Of a stretch of 64,000 nucleotides of DNA, positions 8,776 through 19,598 are shown one piece after another. The stretch's first letter is position 1. Each line of letters starts with the position of its first letter. The DNA is from VXYL01 sp964348085 (GTDB taxonomy: Bacteria > Pseudomonadota > Gammaproteobacteria > Pseudomonadales > Azotimanducaceae): the NCBI GenBank assembly GCA_964348085.1, contig CAYGBI010000007.1, forward strand, positions 1 to 64,000, written 5' to 3'. Under the pieces are notes generated by a model that was not told the origin of the DNA, searched no databases, and was given only the letters and a program-made list of their open reading frames with translations. Both the position numbers and the translations under genes were made by a program.

Positions 8776-9251
8776 TAATCCGTGCCGATGAGCATGTGTC
8801 GCCGAAAATCGTCAAGGCGGTGCGAGAGATCGCACTGAGCGCTGGCTGGGAACTAACGTCGATTCAAGAAGCCAATCATCGAGGACTCTCTGACGTGCAT
8901 TGGATCACGCGTTTCGCCGAAGAGGGCGGCGACGCGATCCTCACCGCCGACAAGGACTTCGTGAAGCGAGACGCTCAGGTCGCCACAGTATTCAACACAG
9001 GCATCAAGGTCATTCTCTTACCGAAAAGGTGGGGACAGATGAACAGGAGGCTGCAAGCAGCCCACATCCTGAAGTGGTGGGAGAAGATCGAGCAAACGAT
9101 CACGGAAATGGGACAGCGCGAATGCTACAGCCCAAGGGGATACATCGGCGATGCCCCGGACCTCGTAAAGGTCAAGCTCGACTTCTCGAAGGCACACCAA
9201 GGAGTCCGTCGCCAAAGTACAAGATCGACGCTGCGAGCCAAACGCGGCTAA
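8772..9251 (+). CDS. PIN-like toxin (VapC45/DUF5615-like)
   Basis: A 159-residue protein begins IIRADEHVSPKIVKAV and contains GGDAILTADKDFVKR near residue 60. These are the two acidic motifs of the small Mut7-C/DUF5615 PIN-like group (an early 'DE' and a later 'D-K-D-F'). The family is predicted to be a metal-dependent RNase. The TTG start overlaps the stop of the DUF433 antitoxin. Prevalent family members are about 110-150 residues, and the extra C-terminal 50 residues here are basic. The RNase activity and the neutralisation by the upstream protein are inferred from family and context. Confidence 0.75.
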   Translation: MIIRADEHVSPKIVKAVREIALSAGWELTSIQEANHRGLSDVHWITRFAEEGGDAILTADKDFVKRDAQVATVFNTGIKVILLPKRWGQMNRRLQAAHILKWWEKIEQTITEMGQRECYSPRGYIGDAPDLVKVKLDFSKAHQGVRRQSTRSTLRAKRG

Positions 9252-9305
9252 CGCCACGAAAGCCGTTGCCTCTCGGCACCACCTTTCGCCCCATCCCAAG
9301 CCACC

Positions 9306-9359
9306 CTTGGCATCCCGTCGGACTTCGCGACTACGTCGCAAGTCCGACGGGGTGCCAAG
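9306..9359. repeat. Long near-perfect hairpin upstream of metK
   Basis: Arms 9306-9325 and 9340-9359 are complementary over 20 bases with a single G-T pair. An inner GCGA/TCGC stem (9327-9330 with 9336-9339) closes a five-base loop. No T-run follows on either strand, so it is not a standard intrinsic terminator. It lies in the ~310-base spacer between the toxin gene and metK. The rest of that spacer holds only a ten-codon mini-frame with a strong Shine-Dalgarno (9387-9416) and a -10-like box. The hairpin may be a decayed mobile-element end, a transcription brake or an RNA processing signal. Confidence 0.7.
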
Positions 9360-9522
9360 TGAACTGTAACGAGAGGAGTAAATCGGATGGCGGACGACAC
9401 GCTCCCGCGAGACTGAACCGGGTTTGGCGATAGTCGGGTCGCTGCGCCCCTCTCCACGCACGAAATCTCAGGTGTTGCGCCACCGCGGGTGTGATCCGCC
9501 GGTCTGCACGGCGAGACTCCTA

Positions 9523-9528
9523 TACAAT
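9523..9528 (+). promoter_or_regulatory. Candidate -10 box for metK
   Basis: TACAAT within TATACAAT lies 35 bases before the metK ATG, the clearest AT-rich hexamer of this spacer. No good -35 element is visible. Transcription would begin near 9535, giving a leader of about 30 bases, too short for a SAM riboswitch. Confidence 0.35.
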
Positions 9529-9563
9529 GCGCGGCTTGCCTCGCGCACCCGGTTTGCATCGCC

Positions 9564-10727
9564 ATGAGAGATTATTCAGTTTTCACCTCGGAATCCGTGT
9601 CGGAGGGCCATCCGGACAAGATGGCCGATCAGATCTCCGACGCCGTTCTAGACGCCATGTTGGGCCAAGACCCGGAGTCCCGCGTCGCTTGCGAGACGTT
9701 GCTTAAAGACGGCCTCGTCGTAGTCGCCGGGGAGTTCCGATCCCAAGCGGAGGTGGTTGTCGAGGAACTCGTTCGGCAGGTGATCGACGACATCGGCTAT
9801 GGCGACCCGGCGAGTGGCTACGATTTGGCGTCGGTCAAGGTGGTCAACGCCTTGGGGAAGCAGTCGCCGGAGATCGCGCACGGCGTGGACGAAACCGAGC
9901 ACCATGAACAAGGCGCCGGCGATCAAGGGCTGATGTTCGGCTACGCCACCGACGAAACCGACGTGTTGATGCCGGCGCCCATCACCTACGCCCACCGCCT
10001 GATGCAACGTCACGCCGAAGTCCGCCGCTCCGGCCTCGCCTTCCTCCGCCCCGACGCGAAAAGCCAACTCTCCTTCCACTACGACGCCGATGGCTTGCCG
10101 GTTGCCGTCGACGCCATCGTGTTGTCCACGCAGCACTCGCCGGCGGTCGACAACGCGACGCTAAAGGAAGCCGTGCAGGACGAAATCATCAAGCCTGTCA
10201 TTCCGGGCAATTGGCTGACGGCGCGAACCAAGACCTTCATCAATCCCGCCGGGCGCTTCGAGATCGGTGGTCCGGTCGCCGATTGCGGACTGACCGGACG
10301 GAAGATCATCGTCGATACCTATGGCGGCATGGCGCGCCACGGCGGCGGCGCGTTTTCCGGCAAGGACCCATCCAAGGTGGATCGTTCGGCGGCTTACGCG
10401 GGCCGCTACGTCGCCAAGAACATCGTCGCCGCCGGCCTCGCCCAGCGGTGCGAAATACAGGTGAGTTACGCCATCGGCGAGGCGGAACCCACGTCCATCA
10501 GCGTCAACACCTTCGACACGGGTGTTGTCGCCGACGAGAGAATCGTTCAACTCATCCGTGAGCACTTCGATTTGAAGCCGCGCGGCTTGATCGACATGCT
10601 CGACCTCAAACGGCCGATTTATCGGCGCACTGCCGCCTATGGGCATTTTGGCCGCGAGGAGGATGCCTTCACATGGGAGCGGACGGACAGGGCCGAGGAG
10701 CTTCGCGCCGCAGTGAACGGCGGCTGA
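9564..10727 (+). CDS. metK: S-adenosylmethionine synthetase
   Basis: Makes S-adenosylmethionine from methionine and ATP in the cytoplasm. The N-terminal SESVSEGHPDKMADQISDA (family signature, residues 8-26) carries the ATP-binding His-Pro-Asp-Lys. GAGDQGLMFGYA is MetK signature 1, and GGGAFSGKDPSKVDRS is signature 2. Length is 387 residues, as usual. The next gene, metF, starts 38 bases after its stop on the same strand, giving a small methyl-cycle unit. ahcY, often placed between them in relatives, is absent. Confidence 0.98.
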   Translation: MRDYSVFTSESVSEGHPDKMADQISDAVLDAMLGQDPESRVACETLLKDGLVVVAGEFRSQAEVVVEELVRQVIDDIGYGDPASGYDLASVKVVNALGKQSPEIAHGVDETEHHEQGAGDQGLMFGYATDETDVLMPAPITYAHRLMQRHAEVRRSGLAFLRPDAKSQLSFHYDADGLPVAVDAIVLSTQHSPAVDNATLKEAVQDEIIKPVIPGNWLTARTKTFINPAGRFEIGGPVADCGLTGRKIIVDTYGGMARHGGGAFSGKDPSKVDRSAAYAGRYVAKNIVAAGLAQRCEIQVSYAIGEAEPTSISVNTFDTGVVADERIVQLIREHFDLKPRGLIDMLDLKRPIYRRTAAYGHFGREEDAFTWERTDRAEELRAAVNGG

Positions 10728-10765
10728 ACCGCTCGCCGGCGCGCAAGCGTTCGCCGGCGACCGTC

Positions 10766-11626
10766 ATGCCGCGACTCAGCTTCGAGTTCTATCCGCCGAC
10801 GTCGGATCGCGGCAGAACGAACTTGGTGCGCACCGCCGAGCGGCTCGGCGTACTAGGACCGGCGTTCTATTCGGTGACGTACGGCGCCGGTGGTTCCACC
10901 CGGGATCGCACCTTCGCCGCGGTGGAGCGCCTGCGCACCGCCGGCCTGCCGACCACGCCGCACCTCTCCTGGGGTGACGACGACGAGCAGCGCATTCTGG
11001 CCCTGATCGACGCCTACCAGAAGCTCGGCGTTCGCCGTCTCGTGACGTTGCGTGGCGATGTTCCGTCCGGCACCGGCGCTGGCTCCGCGCTTCACCACGC
11101 CGAGGAATTGGTGCGCTTCATTCGCGAGCGGGTAGCGGCGCCGTTCGAGTTGTTCGTCGCGGCCTATCCCGAGGTGCATCCGGACGCGGCGACCGCGGAC
11201 GCGGACATCGAGTTCCTCAAACGCAAAGTGGATGCCGGTGCCAACGGCTGCATTACGCAGTACTTCTACAACGCGGACGCCTACTTCTATTTTCGCGACC
11301 GCTGCGTGGCGGCCGGCATTGGGGTGCCCATCGTGCCAGGCGTCATGCCGATTACCAACTACGCCAAATTGGCGCGGTTTTCGGACAAGGCCGGGGCCGA
11401 AATACCGCGCTGGATCCGCAAGCGGCTCGAGGGCTTCGACGATGCTAGCGAAACCCTCGTGGCGTTCGGCACGGACGTGGTAAGCGCACTGTGCGAGAGG
11501 CTCCTACACGGCGGTGTGCCGGGGATGCACTTCTATACGCTGAACCGGGCGGCGCCGACCCTCGCCATCGCCCGCAACTTGGGGTTGGCGCAGCGACCAG
11601 ACCGTGCCTCTTCGCCGCACGGATGA
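10766..11626 (+). CDS. metF: 5,10-methylenetetrahydrofolate reductase
   Basis: FAD enzyme that reduces 5,10-methylene-THF to 5-methyl-THF for methionine synthesis. The N-terminus PRLSFEFYPP with the catalytic Glu, the FYSVTYGAGGSTRD segment, LRGDVP and the GANGCITQYFYN stretch are all MetF hallmarks. It has 286 residues. The ATG at 10766 was chosen because family members start a few residues before SFEFFPP; the open frame upstream is arginine-rich and overlaps metK. The gene converges with holA with only ten bases between stops. Confidence 0.95.
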   Translation: MPRLSFEFYPPTSDRGRTNLVRTAERLGVLGPAFYSVTYGAGGSTRDRTFAAVERLRTAGLPTTPHLSWGDDDEQRILALIDAYQKLGVRRLVTLRGDVPSGTGAGSALHHAEELVRFIRERVAAPFELFVAAYPEVHPDAATADADIEFLKRKVDAGANGCITQYFYNADAYFYFRDRCVAAGIGVPIVPGVMPITNYAKLARFSDKAGAEIPRWIRKRLEGFDDASETLVAFGTDVVSALCERLLHGGVPGMHFYTLNRAAPTLAIARNLGLAQRPDRASSPHG

Positions 11627-11636
11627 GGGTTGCCCC

Positions 11637-12653
11637 TCAATTGCGCAGCAAGGGGGCCTCTTGGGCCAAGCTCGGCGGCAGTGCGCCGGCGATGGCGAGC
11701 AGGATGCGTTCCAAGGATAGCCAAGCGTCGCCGCGCAACATGCCCTTCGCTTGCAGGTCCAGTAGCGCGCACTCCTTGCAGAGCGCATCGACGCGCTCGG
11801 CGCCCAGCCGCCGCACGGCTGCGGTCAGCGCCTGCTGACGACTGCGGGCGAGGCGCGGTTTGTTGCCGTTGGCGAGTTGCCGGGCGCGCTCGAGCTGACT
11901 CGCCAACGCACCCATAATCATGAACACCGCTACGCCCTGCATGCGTAGCGCGGCGAGCATTTTGCGCAGCCGAGCGCTGCGCCCGGCAAACGCCGCGTCG
12001 ATCAGTTCGAAGGTGTCGAAATGGCTGGAGTCGCCGACCGCCGAGGCGATGTCCGCCGCGCTCACCCGACCCTCGCCGTGTTGCAGTTTCAGTTTCTCGA
12101 TTTCCTGTCGGGCGGCGAGCAGATTGCCTTCGACCCGCTCGGCGAGCGCGTCGATCGCCTCGGGCGCCAAGATCAACCCCGCCGCTCGACAGCGCGCATC
12201 CAGCCAGCGCGGTAGTTCGCGGGCGCTGACCGGGCGGATCGGCACCACGATGCCGTTGGCGTCGAGCGCCTTGTACCAAGCGTTGTTGCGTTGCCGCCAG
12301 TCCAAGCCGACCGCGCGGCACAGCAGCAAGGTTTCCGGTAGGGGTGCCGGCAGATAGCGGCGCAAGGCGTCCGAGCCGGCGCGGTCCAAGCCCCGGGCCG
12401 GGATGCGCACATCGAGTAGCCGCTTGGCGGCGAACAGGGACAGGTTGGCGGCGTCGGCGAATAGGTCCTGCCAAGGCGCCCGGGGAAGCGCCTCGAAAAG
12501 CGTGCGTTCGTCGAAGCCGTCGCGCTTGGCGGCGTGAAGTATCTGGTCACAGGCCTCATCGACCAAGAGTTGCTCGTCGCCGGTGACAAAGAAGGCCGTC
12601 GGCAGGGCGCCGGCGGACAAGTGTCGATCAAGCTGATTGACTCCGACTTGCAC
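11637..12653 (-). CDS. holA: DNA polymerase III delta subunit
   Basis: Clamp-loader subunit that opens the beta clamp. The protein has 338 residues, as in HolA. The start MQVGVNQLDRHL, the segment TAFFVTGDEQLLVDEACDQI (residues 19-38), LCRAVGLDWRQRNNAWYKAL and VEGNLLAARQEIEKLKLQ match the family. The last is the usual conserved domain II sequence. It lies two bases after lptE and behind leuS, the classical leuS-lptE-holA operon. Confidence 0.93.
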   Translation of the reverse strand: MQVGVNQLDRHLSAGALPTAFFVTGDEQLLVDEACDQILHAAKRDGFDERTLFEALPRAPWQDLFADAANLSLFAAKRLLDVRIPARGLDRAGSDALRRYLPAPLPETLLLCRAVGLDWRQRNNAWYKALDANGIVVPIRPVSARELPRWLDARCRAAGLILAPEAIDALAERVEGNLLAARQEIEKLKLQHGEGRVSAADIASAVGDSSHFDTFELIDAAFAGRSARLRKMLAALRMQGVAVFMIMGALASQLERARQLANGNKPRLARSRQQALTAAVRRLGAERVDALCKECALLDLQAKGMLRGDAWLSLERILLAIAGALPPSLAQEAPLLRN

Positions 12654-12655
12654 GG

Positions 12656-13155
12656 CTACTTCGAGAGCGCCCCCAAGGTGCGCATCATGCGGCCCACCAA
12701 GTCGTTGCGCAGTTCGGCCATCAAGAGGGCTTGCTCCTCGCTGCTGCCGATCACGTTGTCGCGGTCCAGCCGCGCCGAGCGCTCGCCGCGCAACTCTCTC
12801 GCCTCGGCCAGTGCTTCGCCATCGGCGGTGACGACGCCGAATGTCACCTGCAACGAGAGCTCGTACACGGCAGCGAGCGCCGTGGCGGTGACGGCGACGC
12901 TGCGCCGGTCGTCGCTTTGTCGCGCGAGGGTCAGCACTAAGTCGGCGTCCCGTTCGACGACGCGCACGCCAACCGACGCGAGCGCCTGCGCGAGATCGCG
13001 GTCCAAGTCGACGCTCGCATCCGCGTCAATGGCGACGCTTTCGAAAGACGCGGCCAAATCCCAAGTACGCAAATGAAAGCCGCAGCCGCAGAGCACTAGG
13101 GCCACGACCACGCAGAGCGGGTGCGACGCGTGGCGACGGACCACGCGCAGGGGCG

Positions 13156-13159
<4 letters not shown>
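12656..13159 (-). CDS. lptE: LPS-assembly lipoprotein LptE
   Basis: Outer-membrane lipoprotein that plugs LptD in lipopolysaccharide export. The signal peptide ends in the lipobox LCGC (residues about 20-23), followed by GFHLRTWDLAASF, the LptE 'GCGFHLR' start. The gene encodes 167 residues. Its ATG overlaps the leuS stop (ATGA), and holA follows directly. Its presence implies an LPS outer membrane. Confidence 0.9.
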
Positions 13160-15585
<2,426 letters not shown>

Positions 15586-15766
15586 GGCTATTGCCGCAGA
15601 TGGTTCCAATGCAGTGGTGGAAGATTCGCCGAATTCGGCAGGCCGACGACTCGGACGGACAAGCGGAGTCGCGGACGCCATCTTAATCGAAGTGGTAGCG
15701 AAAGTCGCGCCGCTGCTTGGGAGCTCTTAGTGTCTCGGCTGCGAGCCGCACCGTCCGTTTCAACTA

Positions 15767-15805
15767 CCTTTTATATATATTGCGTCATGAATATGTACTA
15801 AACAG
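15767..15805 (+). promoter_or_regulatory. AT-rich promoter/operator region of hipBA
   Basis: A sharp AT-rich stretch (TTTTATATATAT, later ATGAATATGTACTAAA) lies 10-50 bases before hipB in GC-rich surroundings. HipB-type antitoxins repress their own operon, so promoter and operator are expected here. I could not single out a -10/-35 pair or a clear dyad. Confidence 0.4.
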
Positions 15806-15814
15806 GATAGCCGT

Positions 15815-16135
15815 ATGGCCGCCTACCATACTCTGCCCCGCACCATGTGTTTGGCGATCCGATCAGCCCGGAGAGACCGGGGGTGGAGCCAGTCGGCAAC
15901 CGCGGCCGCCGTGGGACTGACGCAAAAACACCTCTCCGACATCGAGACCGGAAAAGTCAGTCCGCGAGTGGACACGCTTCTCAACGTAGTTCGGGCGCTC
16001 GACCTCGATCTTGTCCTTGTCCCGCGCAGTCTGACGCCAACGATTGACGCTCTGGTCCACGATCTGGCGAATCCAGACGCCGAGAGCGCGCTGCTGGCGC
16101 CGATGTTCGCATCGGAGACGGACGCCAATGGCTGA
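15815..16135 (+). CDS. HipB-like XRE antitoxin
   Basis: A 106-residue protein with a helix-turn-helix (RGWSQSATAAAVGLTQKHLS, residues 24-43, then DIETGKVSPRVDTLL) typical of XRE/HipB repressors. The C-terminus is short and acidic. AGGA lies seven bases before the ATG. Its stop overlaps the start of a HipA-like kinase by eight bases. It is expected to bind the toxin and repress the promoter just upstream. Confidence 0.85.
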   Translation: MAAYHTLPRTMCLAIRSARRDRGWSQSATAAAVGLTQKHLSDIETGKVSPRVDTLLNVVRALDLDLVLVPRSLTPTIDALVHDLANPDAESALLAPMFASETDANG

Positions 16136-17435
16136 TCGCCACCTGGGGAAAACGGTGGAGTCCTTGGAGGTGCGGCTCGGCGACGTTCCGGTTGGGCAAA
16201 TCGTGCGGGCGGCGGGCGGCTACAACGCTTTCCTGTTCGGCCAAGCCTACGCCGAAATGCAGCGACGTCCGACGTTGAGCCTCTCCTTCCAGTCGTCTTC
16301 CGGCGCATTGTGGGCGCCTACCCGTGGATACCCGGGGCGCCTGCCGCCATTCTTCGCCAACCTGCTCCCCGAAGGCGAATTGAGAGGTCTGTTGGCGAGG
16401 CGGGCCGGGGTGAATCCCCGGGATGAGTTTGCTCTGCTCGGGGCTCTCGGGGCGGACCTGCCGGGGGCGGTGGAAGTGCTGCCGGCGTCTGGTCCCGAAG
16501 CTGGGCGCTTCTCCGCCAGCCGTACTGAAATGACCGAGTCGGTGGCGAGCCCCTTGCGATTCTCGTTGGCGGGCGTCCAGCTCAAGTTGTCCGCCATTCT
16601 CCGTGCCGACGGCAGGCTGACAATCCCGGCGACGGGTGTCGGTGGGGAGTGGATTGTGAAGTTGCCGGCTTTGCGCATGACAGCGGTACCGGAAAACGAG
16701 TTCGTGATGCTGACTTTGGCGGAAAGGGTTGGTATTCCCGTTCCTCCCGTCCAACTCATTTCCTTGGAGGACATCTACGGGCTGCCTGGTGAGATGCGCG
16801 AATGGACCGGACAGGCCTTGGCGACGCGGCGTTTTGACCGCCCCGAGCCCGCCCGGCGTCTACACATGGAGGATTTTGCACAGGTGTTCGGGCAATTCCC
16901 GGAGAGTAAGTACGAGAACCGCAGCTACGCCAACATCGCAGCCGTGCTTACGGCTAGGGCCGGGCAGGAAGCTGTGGCGGATTTCGTGCGCCGGGTAATG
17001 TTCTCGGCGCTGATCGGCAACGGCGACATGCACCTGAAGAACTGGTCCGTGGTCTACGAGGACTCGATTCGGCCCACTTTGAGTCCCGCCTACGATTTCG
17101 TATCGACGATCCCCTATATCGCTGACGACGATCTCGCGTTGGGGTTTGGTAGGAGCAAGCGTCTCGCCGGCTTCGATAGGCGTCGAATCGAGCGATTCGC
17201 GCAGGCGGCGCGGCTTTCGTTCGGGTCGGTATTGACCGAGTGTCGCGAAACCGCGGAAAGAACCAAGGAGGCTTGGCGGGAGCATGAACCCAGAGGATTG
17301 ATCCCCCAGTCGATGGATGAACGGGTCACATTGATGATCGAGGTCGTTGCGCAAGGCACACTGGGAGGCAGTTCGCCACTTAAGCGTCGGGCGGCGCGAA
17401 AACGTCGAACGGCGCCGCGCAAACCGGCGATGTAG
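16128..17435 (+). CDS. HipA-like serine/threonine kinase toxin
   Basis: 435 residues. An N-terminal HipA_N (couple) domain occupies roughly residues 8-110. The HipA_C kinase domain follows: VPENEFVMLTLAERVGIPVP, the catalytic loop ALIGNGDMHLKNWS (Asp and Asn present) and the metal-binding SPAYDFVS. E. coli HipA phosphorylates glutamyl-tRNA synthetase and causes persistence; the target here is unknown. The ATG at 16128 overlaps hipB and begins MADRHLGKTVESLEV. The C-terminus is a basic Arg/Lys/Ala tail of about 20 residues. Catalytic residues look intact, so the kinase is probably active. Confidence 0.85.
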   Translation: MADRHLGKTVESLEVRLGDVPVGQIVRAAGGYNAFLFGQAYAEMQRRPTLSLSFQSSSGALWAPTRGYPGRLPPFFANLLPEGELRGLLARRAGVNPRDEFALLGALGADLPGAVEVLPASGPEAGRFSASRTEMTESVASPLRFSLAGVQLKLSAILRADGRLTIPATGVGGEWIVKLPALRMTAVPENEFVMLTLAERVGIPVPPVQLISLEDIYGLPGEMREWTGQALATRRFDRPEPARRLHMEDFAQVFGQFPESKYENRSYANIAAVLTARAGQEAVADFVRRVMFSALIGNGDMHLKNWSVVYEDSIRPTLSPAYDFVSTIPYIADDDLALGFGRSKRLAGFDRRRIERFAQAARLSFGSVLTECRETAERTKEAWREHEPRGLIPQSMDERVTLMIEVVAQGTLGGSSPLKRRAARKRRTAPRKPAM

Positions 17436-17644
17436 CTCCGGCGGTGGTGCTTATCGCCATGGGAAAATGGCCTCGCGCTGACGACGGACGGACATGGAGT
17501 TCAACCAGTTAAGTGGACAGGATCCTAGCGTTGCCATGCGCCAAGAGGATGGCGAATTTCCTACCCGGTTGTAAGCCTTGGGCCGTAGTCTGCGAACGAC
17601 GACTTCGGCCACAATTTCCGAACTCAACCGGACAGGAGCGGATC

Positions 17645-18211
17645 ATGAACTGGCCGCGCTGGATGCTGCCGTCGGCGACGCCCCGCCCTTCGAACCACGT
17701 GTCGGTTTGGAGTGTCGCGGCGCGCGACGCACGCATGTTCTTCGGACTCGCCGGCGCGCTGTGGCTTGCCGCTCTCGTCCAAATCGTCTACAACACCGCC
17801 AAGGCGTGGCCGTCGGCCGCGCCGTGGCCGGACGCCGCCTTGGCGGTGCTTGCGGACTTGGGCACGGTGGGCGTGGGAGCGGCGATCGTCTCGATGCTGC
17901 TCGCGCGCGCCGTCAACATGGTAGGAGGAATACTGTTGTCGCTGTATCAAGCAATGGTGAACCGCTTCGTGATCCCGGTGATCGAGGAGCACGAAGCCCG
18001 GGGCCGAGAGAAAGGTCTTGCGAAGGGCCGCGAGGAGGGTCTTGCGGAAGGTCGTGTGAAGGGTCGCGCGGAAGGTATCGACGAAGGCCGCGCGGAAGGT
18101 ATCGAGGCAGGCCGATACAAGGCCATGGCCGAGTGGATGGCGTGGAACCAGCGCCGCCTCGCCGCGGAGCGGGCCGGCCAAGCGTTCGACGAGCCGCCGC
18201 CAAGCAACTAG
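17645..18211 (+). CDS. Small membrane protein with glycine-periodic charged tail
   Basis: 188 residues. Two hydrophobic segments (ARMFFGLAGALWLAALVQIV and VGVGAAIVSMLLA) are followed by an amphipathic stretch. Nine consecutive four-residue units then follow with Gly at every fourth position and Arg/Glu/Lys between (nt 18002-18109), and a C-terminal WMAWNQRRLAAERAGQAF. Similar Gly-x-x-x charged tails occur at the C-termini of Rpn/YhgA-type and Uma2-type proteins. AGGAG lies six bases before the ATG, so it is likely translated. I do not recognise a function. A truncated second copy follows 140 bases downstream. Confidence 0.65.
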   Translation: MNWPRWMLPSATPRPSNHVSVWSVAARDARMFFGLAGALWLAALVQIVYNTAKAWPSAAPWPDAALAVLADLGTVGVGAAIVSMLLARAVNMVGGILLSLYQAMVNRFVIPVIEEHEARGREKGLAKGREEGLAEGRVKGRAEGIDEGRAEGIEAGRYKAMAEWMAWNQRRLAAERAGQAFDEPPPSN

Positions 18212-18352
18212 CCGGCGCCGACCGAGCTCTCGGCGGGCGTGCCGCAGGGGGGCTGTGGCAAGGGCGTAGCCCGCCGGGAATGGCGTGCCCCATCGCCAGT
18301 GGCGCAACGCCGCCACAGGTTCGCTGTGGCACGCTGAAACACACGACATTAA

Positions 18353-18685
18353 GGCGGTGCTTCGGATTTGGGCACGGTGGGCGTGGGAGCGGCGATCGTC
18401 TCGATGCTGCTCGTTCGCGCCGTCAACATGATGGGAGGAATACTGTTGTCGCTGTATCAAGCAATGGTGAACCGTTTCGTGCTCCCGGTGATCGAGGAGC
18501 ATGAAGCCCGGGGCCGAGAGAAAGGCCGTGCGGAAGGCCGCGCGGAGGGTATCGAGGAAGGTCGCGCGGAGGGTATCGAGGCAGGCCGATACAAGGTCAT
18601 GGTCGAGTGGATGGCGTGGAACCAGCGCCGCCTCGCCGCGGAGCGGGCCGGCCAGGCGTTCGACGAGCCGCCGCCGAGCAATTAG
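18353..18685 (+). pseudogene. Truncated duplicate of the preceding membrane-protein gene
   Basis: Bases 18353-18685 repeat 17842-18211 with only scattered substitutions. The copy lacks the first ~65 codons and has a one-base deletion near its left end (CTTGCGGAC in copy 1, CTTCGGAT here). It therefore retains frame only from a TTG at 18368, which has no Shine-Dalgarno. It carries six of the four-residue glycine units (18512-18583) where the full copy has nine, which indicates slippage in 12-base units. It is most likely a dead fragment, though a 105-residue product cannot be excluded. Confidence 0.7.
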
Positions 18686-18845
18686 CCGGCGTCGACTGAT
18701 CGCGTAGCCCGCGGCACCCGCGTCGGGCGTCCGTCCAGTCGTCCGTGTCGCGCCGTGCTGGGCGGGCGCCTGACCGTTCTCGGTGCGACGCGAGCTTCCA
18801 CTACGGGCTTACGCTTGAGGAGCGGGCCGTCACACTCCGCGGTTT

Positions 18846-19598
18846 CTAACCCGTGTGCTGCCAACGATCCGCATCGAATCGCTGTCCGTTCACGCCCTTG
18901 GAATCCGGCCCCATCAGGTACAAGTACAGCGTCATATGCGCTTCGGGCGTCGGCAAGGTGGCGGGGTCTTCGCTCGGGTAGGCCAAGGCGCGCATGGTGG
19001 TGCGCGTGGCGCCCGGGTTGAGCGAGTTGACGCGGATTCGCCCAGCCTCGGCCACTTCGTCGGCCAGCGTTTCCACCAGCCCCTCGACTGCGAACTTGGA
19101 GACGGCGTAAGCGCCCCAGTAAGCGCGTCCCCGCCGGCCGACGCCGGAGGAGGTGAAGATGATCGATGCGTCCGTCGACTCGTCGAGCAGTGGCAGCATC
19201 GCCTTGGTGAGCGTGAACTCGGCCGTTACGTTTACTTGCAGGACATCGCGCCACTCGTGCGTCGGATAGTGGACGAGAGGAACTCGCGGCCCCAAGAGTC
19301 CGGCGTTGTGCAGCAAGCCGTCTAGTCGCCCGTACTCGTCGCGGATCGCTTCTGCAAGGGATATGGCTTCCTCTTCGCCCAAGTGTCGAAGATCGGCGGG
19401 CACTACCACCGGGCGCGTGTCGGTGCGCGCTTCGATGGCGTCGAATACGGCCTCCAGCTTGCTTCGCGTACGCCCCAGCAAAACCACGTCGGCGCCATAT
19501 TCGGCATAGGCGAGAGCGGCGGCGCGGCCGATGCCGTCGCCGGCGCCGGTGACCAGCACCACGCGTCCGGCGAGCAGATCCGGCCGCGGTTCATACAT
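18846..19598 (-). CDS. yciK: YciK-like short-chain dehydrogenase
   Basis: 250-residue SDR. TGAGDGIG at about residues 17-24 binds NAD(P), followed by HNAG, the catalytic Ser (IIFTSSGVG) and YAVSK. The N-terminal YEPRPDLLAGRVVLVTGA is the YciK type. Its substrate is not known in relatives. The ATG overlaps the ubiG stop by eight bases. In Pseudomonas a phosphatase (mupP) separates ubiG from this gene; here the two are fused into one overlapping unit. Confidence 0.88.
   Translation of the reverse strand: MYEPRPDLLAGRVVLVTGAGDGIGRAAALAYAEYGADVVLLGRTRSKLEAVFDAIEARTDTRPVVVPADLRHLGEEEAISLAEAIRDEYGRLDGLLHNAGLLGPRVPLVHYPTHEWRDVLQVNVTAEFTLTKAMLPLLDESTDASIIFTSSGVGRRGRAYWGAYAVSKFAVEGLVETLADEVAEAGRIRVNSLNPGATRTTMRALAYPSEDPATLPTPEAHMTLYLYLMGPDSKGVNGQRFDADRWQHTG

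Noticed and set aside
9252..9563. SAM riboswitch upstream of metK
   Set aside because: The probable transcript leader is only about 30 bases, and no SAM-I/II-like conserved core was seen. The upstream hairpin does not resemble one.
18002..18583. CRISPR array
   Set aside because: The 12-base periodic sequence encodes a glycine-periodic protein tail. There are no spacers and no cas genes.
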